Source: a virus. Taken from it: a stretch of 22,476 bases of DNA. The notes under the pieces were generated by a model that was given only the letters and a program-made list of their open reading frames with translations, made no database searches and was not told where the DNA came from. Location: IMG/VR virus record IMGVR_UViG_3300020416_000068, positions 1 through 22,476 of that record. The stretch is one strand, 5' to 3'. The position numbers and the translations under genes were made by a program. How positions within the stretch are numbered: position 1 is the stretch's first letter; every line of letters begins with the position of its first letter. Below, in pieces: positions 16,404 through 22,476 of this stretch.

Positions 16404-16733
16404 ATGCCTGAAGCATTCCAACGCACGTCATTGGCGGTCACATCGACTGAGTCTGATGCTTATACGTGCCCATCAGCTACAACCGCTGTCGTACTCAGTT
16501 GTCTAGTCGCCAATGTGGACGGCACTAACTCTGATGATGTCACAGCCAAGATCACAAATAACTCCAACACTGAGCAATCACGCATTGCTAGCACCATCAC
16601 AGTTCCTGCAGACGCATCGTTGGAATTGATTCCTAACAAGCTAGTTCTAGAGGCGGGTGAAAAGCTGCGATTGACTGGTGCTGCTGCGAGTGGGCGTTTG
16701 TCAGCCACTGTCAGTATTCTCGAAATTAGCTAA
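16404..16733 (+). CDS. Small beta-rich structural protein
   Basis: This 109-residue protein has the strand pattern of a small beta sandwich: AVVLSCLVANVDGTNSDDV, IASTITVPADASLELIPNKL, LEAGEKLRLTGA and LSATVSILEIS. Short proteins with this VDGTN...I.VPA..SL......LE.G..L pattern are found among marine phage structural genes in my recollection, though I cannot name the family. Its strand order parallels the 137-residue protein at 8030-8443. It sits between two fibre genes with non-coding gaps on both sides, unlike most genes here, so it may have its own translation or transcription control. A virion decoration or fibre-base role is inferred. Confidence 0.72.
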   Translation: MPEAFQRTSLAVTSTESDAYTCPSATTAVVLSCLVANVDGTNSDDVTAKITNNSNTEQSRIASTITVPADASLELIPNKLVLEAGEKLRLTGAAASGRLSATVSILEIS

Positions 16734-16751
16734 TAACAGGCGCTAAAACTT

Positions 16752-16757
16752 ACATAG
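16752..16757 (+). promoter_or_regulatory. ACATAG box in the 37-base gap before the large fibre gene
   Basis: The gap 16734-16770 contains CGCTAAAACTTACATAG at 16741-16757, followed by AGG and then the ATG at 16771. AGAGG at 16756-16760 is a plausible Shine-Dalgarno ten bases from the start and overlaps the box. The 17-base segment matches 14 of 17 positions with 22414-22430 in the gap before the next-but-one gene. Confidence 0.4.
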
Positions 16758-16770
16758 AGGCAACGCATAA

Positions 16771-19700
16771 ATGAGTAAGCTGCATCGCGACAACGCAGGC
16801 TACGTCGGATGTAGCGCGGAGGAAACTCAGGATCCTTACTACAGCTACAACAAGCTGGCGTTGCCTCTAAGTGGGGACGTAAATTCTGTCCAAAGAGAGG
16901 AGGTGACATTTACAGTCACCGTTGTTAGTACTGGCAGTGGTAATAAATATGTGATTGACGGCGTTCAACAAGCCACAGTCAATCTGCTGCAGGGAAATGT
17001 TTATACCTTTGATCAGAGTCACAATTCAAATAGCGGCCATCCGCTCAGATTGAGCTATACGGCGAATGGCACACACGCTGGAGGGATTGAGTACACACTC
17101 GGCGTAACAAAGCACGGCACGCCTGGAACGAGTGGAGCCTATACCAGGATTGTTGTACCCTTTGGTCTGCACGATCTGAATTACTACTGCTTCTACCACT
17201 CTGGAATGGGTGGTGCAGCGAATGTAAGCAGTAACCCGAACATGACCACGTTTGGGCTACCGATCCTAAAAACAACAGGTGCGGCTGGTCAGACTGCAAA
17301 TAGTAACCCGTCCTCTAGTGGTTTAGAGTTCGGATATGACAATGCAGATAATTCCTTTGACAGTAGCTCCACAACTCTTACTAAAGACACTACGGGCTAT
17401 ACGTTCAATACTTGGGGTGGATCTCAATTAGCATCTGCCCTTGGTGGTAATGGAACTAACAGTGTTCAAGTCATAAAAGCGACTGATGGCAAGGTTAAGG
17501 CGTGGTTTGTCTCAACTGACAATACAGATCGATATTTTTGGACTTCCGATAATGGAATCCACTGGAGAAGTAAAGGTTCTTATTACGACACAGATGGAAG
17601 CACACAAGTAATTGTATCGAGATACCTTGGTTGGGCAGCAGGCTCTAACTCAAGCACAATCACTGTAACGGCTGAAGATCCACAAGTCGCTGCTGATCCT
17701 TATGCGCCGAATTTAGTGCTAGCTGTGCCGATGAACGGCAGCAATGGCGCCAGATCATTTGCAGATTACAGCTCAGCAATTAAGGGCAGTGGCATTGCAA
17801 ACGCAATCACTATTGAAGGCGACACTCAAATTGCGACTTCGCAGAGTCAATTCTACGGAAGTAGTGCTTACTTGGATGGGTCATCAGATGAGGGTTTGAC
17901 AATAGCAAATAATCCTGATCTTGACTTGGGTACAGGTGACTTTACTGTTGAATTCTGGACTTATTTGACAACCATCGAATCCACCGCTTTTGTTGGGAAG
18001 TTTGTGAGTGGAAATTATGGTTGGATTATTCAGTTGGTAAATGCTACAACTTTTAGATTCTACTCGGGAAATAATGGCAGTTTAGGAAGCCCTTATGATT
18101 TCACAGGTGGAACTGTCTTAGCAAATAAATGGCATCATGTCGCTCTTACAAGACATGAAGGCGTAGTAACGATGTATCTCGATGGAAATTCCATCGGAGC
18201 AGCATCTAATAGGCATGATTTAACAGCATCAACAGCATTGGTAGTTGGTACAAATGCTGACAGCACAGATCAAACTGTGAATGGATTTATGTCAGACCTA
18301 CGTATTTACAAAGGCGTAGCTAAATACAGAACACCGTTTCCAATTGGAGAATTTGGGCACAAGGCCGTTACCTATATCGGAAACAGCGGTGTCAAAAAGA
18401 TTGGTCCCAAGTCCGTAAGCGTTGGAGTAACCGCAACTGGGACAGGCGCTGTGTCAGGAATCAGCAGCACCTATCCACTCTCAGGATTGTTTGACGGAAA
18501 CAGTTCAACTTATTTGGCATCAAGTGCCAGCAATATTAGTTCCAGCCCTGCTATTTTGACAGTTTTATTTCCTGCTGGGAATCAACCTTCTTATAGCTCA
18601 AGCGTTGTTGTTGAGGTTTGGTCCGGTTCCATAGATACAGTTCAAGTCTCTATTAATGGAGGGTCTTATCAAAGCGTTGCTCAAAATAATTGGACGCAAC
18701 ACACTATTGCTACTGGCTCAGGCACGATTACTGAAATAAAAGTCTCTCGCCAGAAAAGTAATACAAACGCAGGTGCAGCAGAAATTAGACGGATAATTGT
18801 TGATGGGGTTGAGCTGCTGGATGGCGACGGGTCAAATATTCTTTTCAGCCCAGGTCTAGTTTGGATAAAAGAAATAGATAGTACTGGGGACCACCATTTA
18901 TTTGACACGGTACGCGGCGCTACAAAGGCTTTACGTTCTAACGAACCAGATGGAGAAGTTACCGATACAAATGAGTTAACCGCTTTTAATTCTGATGGTT
19001 TCAGCTTAGGTAACGGGGGTGATGTCAATGCCAATACAACAAATACAGTTGCCTGGATGTGGGACGTTGGAACAGTTACTAATCCCGTTGGTGATATTTG
19101 GACGCCAGGAGCAACGAAATACATAGGTATTAAGTTTGCTACTGCTAGTGGCGGTACTGTTGTTTATGGTCAAACATCCGGTAGTGATACTGTTGAGGTA
19201 TGGACCTCTTCTGATAACTCCAATTGGACACAGCAAGGTTCTTCACAGACTATTACTACTCAACGGAGCCTGACTACTAGCGACCAATACGTCTACATTA
19301 GAAACACTTCAAACGCTTTATTTAGCAATTGGTACGCTGCTGCTAGCAATGGAGCCGATGGCCATTATTCAAGTGTTACTTACCCAAGCGGTGCTAGCTG
19401 GACCGGTCCAGGTTACACGGATCATGACTTTAGAGATGGTGGCGGTGCAGTAATTGCTGCTGGCAGTCTGAATAGCTCTGTTTACAATCAAAGCCATGCA
19501 ATAACTTCAAACATTACAGGCAACTTGCCTGCTACTGGTAACCCATTGGCCAACTGGTTTAATGGTCAAAGAGCAAATAAATTGGAACCTTCTGGTAGTG
19601 GCTCTTTAGATTTCTCCAGCGTATCCGCACTTCAAAACTTTAGTGGAACGCTTCAGTTCGCTGTATCGGCTTACAGCGGATCTACCAGTATGAAGTTTGT

Positions 19701-21222
19701 AATTAACGCATCTACTGACAACCTTACGTTTACTACGGAGGCACTACCTAGTTCTTCTGGGGGATTCCCAAGCCAGTTGTTGACTATTCCTGTTACCAGC
19801 CTGAGTACGCTTGATTTTACTTCTATAAGCGGTCAATCTACCCAGTTTTGGGGTATGTATTTGGACGGAAAATTGCTTGTGGATTCGACGGCTACTCCTA
19901 CTAACATCCCATCAGTTGCGTCAAGTGTTAGGGCATCGACGGAAAATGGTTTTTCGATTGTAAGGTTTACTACGACTGCAAACGGTCAACAGATCTCACA
20001 CGGGTTAAATAGCACCCCTAAATGGATTATTGGCAAGTACTTAGATGGTTCCAGTAACTGGCGCGTTTACCACTCTAGTGTTGGTGCTTCTAAGACATTA
20101 TATTTAAACTCTACGTCTGGTGAAAGCTCGGACAATGACCGAATAACTGCTGTTGACTCGTCAACTTTTACTTTAGGTGGCGCAGGTCTTGGAACTCTTG
20201 GCGACTCAATTGCTTATTGTTGGTCTGAAACCGCATACAGCAAGTTCGGTTCGTACACATCAAGTTCAAACGCTGCCCAGACTATTACGACTGGATTTAA
20301 GCCCGCGTTTGTACTGATTAAAGGTACGGGCTCAGGCGGGTTTGAATGGGTTATATATGATTCAGTACGTGGTGGTGCAAATCATTTAACTGCCAACAAC
20401 TCCAACGTTGAGAATAGTCCCAGCGGAATAGGTGACATTACATTTGAAGAAAATGGTTTTTCAATTCCGGCTTCTGGCGACAACGGAAATATCCGTGGTG
20501 GTGGCACTTACGTCTACATGGCATTCGCTGAATCCAGTGCAAACGATGATGCTTATAAAGCTGTAGGTAGTAGCGAAGTTGCTCTTAACGATCTATCTAG
20601 TAGCGCCCATGCCATCACCAACAACGGCGCTACGTTCCAGAGCACTGTCAGTAAGTTCTACGACGGTGCTACTGAGTTTAATGGGTCGTCTAGTAATCTC
20701 ACAATTCCCGCCTCAAGTGATTTTGACTTTGGCACTGGCGACTTCACTATTGAGATGTGGGCCTATTTAAAAGCAGCGACTAGCAATATGACACTAATAT
20801 CTTCTGGCAACTATTACACCGTAGGGTCTAATGGAAACTGGTTGTTAAGACGTACAAACGGTTCTCAAATTACATTTGCGTCTTGGGACGGTCAAGGCAG
20901 CTCTGAAAATGGCGGACTAAGCGCAGTCACCAATCTCTATGCTTGGAATCATTTTGCTCTAACTAGGCGAGCAAATACTGTGCAGGTTTTTGTAAATGGT
21001 TCGCCAGGTGGAACTATGACCGTCACAAAAAGCCTTTCAGACGGCGGCACAAACGGGCTGAGGATTGGTCATGGGAATACCAATGCCCACTGGAATGGAT
21101 ACATTCAAGATGTGCGCGTCTATAAAGGCATCGCTAAATACACATCTTCGTTCTCACCGCCTGAGCGAAGTGTCCAGGGTACAGCCAGAAGATACCCCTC
21201 TGGCATTTATGTGGTGAGCTAA
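16771..21222 (+). CDS. Large mosaic adhesin with cupredoxin-like and two LamG-like domains
   Basis: This 1483-residue protein is probably a receptor-binding fibre or side adhesin. Residues 1-35 form a likely attachment peptide (GYVGCSAEE). About 45-155 is a cupredoxin-like domain with NKYVIDG, YTFDQS..SNSGHPLRLSY and YYCFYHSGMGG. H90, C140, H143 and M146 form the canonical type-1 copper ligand set, C-x2-H-x2-M. A LamG-like domain spans about 310-525 (LDLGTGDFTVEFWTYL, WHHVALTRHEG, SDLRIYKGVAKY). A discoidin-like stretch lies at 565-687. Three related repeats sit at about 691-768, 1058-1157 and 1163-1259, with further beta modules at 774-1040. A second LamG-like domain lies at about 1259-1467 (FDFGTGDFTIEMWAYL, IQDVRVYKGIAKY). 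No signal peptide or transmembrane helix is evident. Domain limits are approximate and the host target is unknown. Confidence 0.85.
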   Translation: MSKLHRDNAGYVGCSAEETQDPYYSYNKLALPLSGDVNSVQREEVTFTVTVVSTGSGNKYVIDGVQQATVNLLQGNVYTFDQSHNSNSGHPLRLSYTANGTHAGGIEYTLGVTKHGTPGTSGAYTRIVVPFGLHDLNYYCFYHSGMGGAANVSSNPNMTTFGLPILKTTGAAGQTANSNPSSSGLEFGYDNADNSFDSSSTTLTKDTTGYTFNTWGGSQLASALGGNGTNSVQVIKATDGKVKAWFVSTDNTDRYFWTSDNGIHWRSKGSYYDTDGSTQVIVSRYLGWAAGSNSSTITVTAEDPQVAADPYAPNLVLAVPMNGSNGARSFADYSSAIKGSGIANAITIEGDTQIATSQSQFYGSSAYLDGSSDEGLTIANNPDLDLGTGDFTVEFWTYLTTIESTAFVGKFVSGNYGWIIQLVNATTFRFYSGNNGSLGSPYDFTGGTVLANKWHHVALTRHEGVVTMYLDGNSIGAASNRHDLTASTALVVGTNADSTDQTVNGFMSDLRIYKGVAKYRTPFPIGEFGHKAVTYIGNSGVKKIGPKSVSVGVTATGTGAVSGISSTYPLSGLFDGNSSTYLASSASNISSSPAILTVLFPAGNQPSYSSSVVVEVWSGSIDTVQVSINGGSYQSVAQNNWTQHTIATGSGTITEIKVSRQKSNTNAGAAEIRRIIVDGVELLDGDGSNILFSPGLVWIKEIDSTGDHHLFDTVRGATKALRSNEPDGEVTDTNELTAFNSDGFSLGNGGDVNANTTNTVAWMWDVGTVTNPVGDIWTPGATKYIGIKFATASGGTVVYGQTSGSDTVEVWTSSDNSNWTQQGSSQTITTQRSLTTSDQYVYIRNTSNALFSNWYAAASNGADGHYSSVTYPSGASWTGPGYTDHDFRDGGGAVIAAGSLNSSVYNQSHAITSNITGNLPATGNPLANWFNGQRANKLEPSGSGSLDFSSVSALQNFSGTLQFAVSAYSGSTSMKFVINASTDNLTFTTEALPSSSGGFPSQLLTIPVTSLSTLDFTSISGQSTQFWGMYLDGKLLVDSTATPTNIPSVASSVRASTENGFSIVRFTTTANGQQISHGLNSTPKWIIGKYLDGSSNWRVYHSSVGASKTLYLNSTSGESSDNDRITAVDSSTFTLGGAGLGTLGDSIAYCWSETAYSKFGSYTSSSNAAQTITTGFKPAFVLIKGTGSGGFEWVIYDSVRGGANHLTANNSNVENSPSGIGDITFEENGFSIPASGDNGNIRGGGTYVYMAFAESSANDDAYKAVGSSEVALNDLSSSAHAITNNGATFQSTVSKFYDGATEFNGSSSNLTIPASSDFDFGTGDFTIEMWAYLKAATSNMTLISSGNYYTVGSNGNWLLRRTNGSQITFASWDGQGSSENGGLSAVTNLYAWNHFALTRRANTVQVFVNGSPGGTMTVTKSLSDGGTNGLRIGHGNTNAHWNGYIQDVRVYKGIAKYTSSFSPPERSVQGTARRYPSGIYVVS
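21104..21119 (+). repeat. 16-base direct repeat in LamG 3' coding region, copy 1
   Basis: TTCAAGATGTGCGCGT encodes the QDVRV core of the final LamG strand. It is identical to 22333-22348 in the next gene, while flanking bases diverge at codon wobble positions. Confidence 0.8.
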
Positions 21223-21224
21223 TC

Positions 21225-22406
21225 ATGACTGCATTCGACAACATCAAAGTAAACAACTGGCCCGCCACGTCCAATGATTTTGAGGACTTTCTGGTGCTTG
21301 AGCTGCCGCTCAATGACGCTGCAGCACTGACTCAATCCCGCCGTGACATCCTTGTTGGCAACACGGTGCTGCACTTAAAGACCGTGTTCAGTAATGGCAA
21401 CGCAACGTCTACGGCGTCGGGTAGTAGTCACACTCTTGTCTTTAGAGGAGCTAGTGACCCTCATAAACACTTAAAAGACAACACGCAATCTAACGGCAGT
21501 TTCTTTTCCTCAAACAATCATTACGATGCTAATGATGCAAATACACACTTTTGGGATTGGACATTTGATCCCCCAATTCCAAACGTGACACAAGTGGGTG
21601 TTAATGGTAGACATCTCAATCAGCATTACAATCCATATTATTATCAGTGCTACGACGAGAATGACAACGCCCTTGTTGCCTCTCCTGCAGATAAATCAAG
21701 TGTCACAACCGATACTGATATCTACAGTGGTAGCGCCATTAATTTAAAGAGAATAAAGATGTATGGCGGGGCTGGAGGTGATGACTTTTATAAAATTATC
21801 GTCAATAATGTTGCGCTAAATCAAACTAACGGTATTGGCTCAATTACCACTACTGCTTCACACACAGCCTCAACAACTTATTTGACGGGTCTCCCCAAAA
21901 AGCACTACGACGAGAACTGTGTCCTTACCGCATCAGGCAGTAACTACCTTATTGCCGAAAACATGGAGATTGTCGGATCTGATGACTACACCTACGAGTG
22001 CTATGCGTATGCTGATGGCACTCCTAATAACTGGACACTTCTTCATACCAACAGGACTAGCCGTGCAGGAATTTTGGTTCTGTTTACCAGCGCTACAAAT
22101 GTTCAGCTTTATTTTGGTGCCGGTTCTAGCTGGGCCAGCAATACAAACATCACTATAAGCAACGCGGCATCTGGCTGGCATCATTACGCTGTTGTCCGAC
22201 AGAATGGTGGCGATGTGAGTTTCTATATGGATGGTGTACTCCAAGGAACTGCCACGCCAGGAACGCATAATCATGGCGACTTAGTCATTGGTCGTCAGAA
22301 CGGCGACAACAATTTGTACTGGAATGGCGTGGTTCAAGATGTGCGCGTTTACAAGACAGCTAAGTACACCTCCAACTTCACGCCACCAGGGGCGATCCTG
22401 GGATAA
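21225..22406 (+). CDS. LamG-domain fibre/adhesin protein
   Basis: The 393-residue protein ends in a LamG/concanavalin-like domain from about 215. It has DDYTYECYAYADG near 252-264, GWHHYAVVRQNGGDVSFYMD at about 318-337, HGDLVIGRQNGDNN, and the ending WNGVVQDVRVYKTAKYTSNF. That ending matches the second LamG of the preceding protein (WNGYIQDVRVYKGIAKYTSSF). The N-terminal 200 residues are beta-rich and unfamiliar, with a short FDNIKVNNWPATSNDFEDFL leader and a His/Tyr-rich stretch (GRHLNQHYNPYYYQCYDEN). It follows the large adhesin by two bases, so the pair is likely co-translated. Proteins of this kind bind surface glycans or other polymers, which is an inference for this one. Confidence 0.8.
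   Translation: MTAFDNIKVNNWPATSNDFEDFLVLELPLNDAAALTQSRRDILVGNTVLHLKTVFSNGNATSTASGSSHTLVFRGASDPHKHLKDNTQSNGSFFSSNNHYDANDANTHFWDWTFDPPIPNVTQVGVNGRHLNQHYNPYYYQCYDENDNALVASPADKSSVTTDTDIYSGSAINLKRIKMYGGAGGDDFYKIIVNNVALNQTNGIGSITTTASHTASTTYLTGLPKKHYDENCVLTASGSNYLIAENMEIVGSDDYTYECYAYADGTPNNWTLLHTNRTSRAGILVLFTSATNVQLYFGAGSSWASNTNITISNAASGWHHYAVVRQNGGDVSFYMDGVLQGTATPGTHNHGDLVIGRQNGDNNLYWNGVVQDVRVYKTAKYTSNFTPPGAILG
22333..22348 (+). repeat. 16-base direct repeat in LamG 3' coding region, copy 2
   Basis: This is identical to 21104-21119. Both copies lie in the same codon frame and the same LamG strand, so protein-level constraint may explain part of the identity; recombination between the genes is the alternative. 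Confidence 0.8.
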
Positions 22407-22424
22407 TTTGCACCGTTAAAATTC

Positions 22425-22430
22425 ACATAG
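22425..22430 (+). promoter_or_regulatory. ACATAG box in the 37-base gap before the last gene
   Basis: The gap 22407-22443 contains CGTTAAAATTCACATAG at 22414-22430, then GGCAA, and AAAGAG five bases before the ATG at 22444. It matches 14 of 17 positions in the gap before the 1483-residue gene. It could be a conserved leader, promoter element or extended translation signal. Confidence 0.4.
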
Positions 22431-22443
22431 GCAAAGAGTTAAC

Positions 22444-22476
22444 ATGTCAAACGGCGGTTATAAGGGTGCTACCCCT
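22444..22476 (+). CDS. Start of another probable fibre gene (3' partial)
   Basis: Only eleven codons are present, reading MSNGGYKGATP to the window edge. The Gly-Tyr-x-Gly opening resembles the NAGYVG start of the 1483-residue adhesin and the start of many fibre proteins in marine phages as I recall them. AAAGAG five bases upstream is a fair Shine-Dalgarno, and the ACATAG box precedes it as before the large adhesin. This supports a real start, probably of another adhesin, but the body lies outside the window. Confidence 0.55.
   Translation, partial: MSNGGYKGATP

Noticed and set aside
22000-22406. Diversity-generating retroelement target at the end of the LamG gene (Asn-rich codons)
   Set aside because: No reverse transcriptase, template repeat or C-type-lectin-like variable end is present in the window. 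Asn/Gly richness is usual for LamG-type fibres.

Overview
The window is a stretch of a tailed-phage (or prophage) genome covering most of a long, flexible-tail morphogenesis module. All genes are on the + strand and packed almost without gaps: most junctions overlap by 1 to 14 bases or are separated by 1 to 9 bases, and only three gaps exceed 30 bases. Gene order and sequence motifs match the lambda-type siphovirus tail-tip block H-M-L-K-I-J. The fibre proteins (cupredoxin-like module, LamG modules, fibre motifs such as GGTGA and GSNV..VADD, proteins opening with Gly-Tyr-x-Gly) resemble those of marine phages, above all phages of picocyanobacteria. That host assignment comes from recalled family resemblance; nothing in the window proves the host.

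Region 1 (1-7680), tail shaft and tip: a tape measure protein open at the left edge; a minor tail protein M homologue; an unrecognised acidic, Tyr/Asn-rich 264-residue protein inserted between M and L; a gpL homologue with four C-terminal cysteines that suit an Fe-S site; a gpK homologue reduced to its JAMM metallopeptidase domain; and an 857-residue protein that fuses a gpI-like N-terminus to a short gpJ-like tip-attachment protein.

Region 2 (7680-16733), small and medium structural proteins: a separate FN3-like protein that may replace J's missing FN3 part; a small beta protein; a beta-plus-coiled-coil protein; a BppU-like protein carrying an inserted module; two tandem paralogues of 538 and 716 residues; another protein carrying a similar inserted module; a 613-residue tail-fibre protein; and a second small beta protein.

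Region 3 (16771-22476), large adhesins: a 1483-residue mosaic with an N-terminal cupredoxin-like domain (complete His-Cys-His-Met ligand set), two LamG-like domains and three copies of a repeat; a 393-residue LamG protein; and the first codons of one more gene, probably also a fibre.

A likely working model is that the tape measure sets tail length, M/L/K/I-J build the tip, and the downstream products form an elaborate set of host-binding fibres on it. The three longer gaps, all within the fibre cluster, share an ACATAG box just upstream of the next start codon. I saw no tRNA, rRNA, CRISPR array, transposase, integrase, attachment site or convincing terminator.
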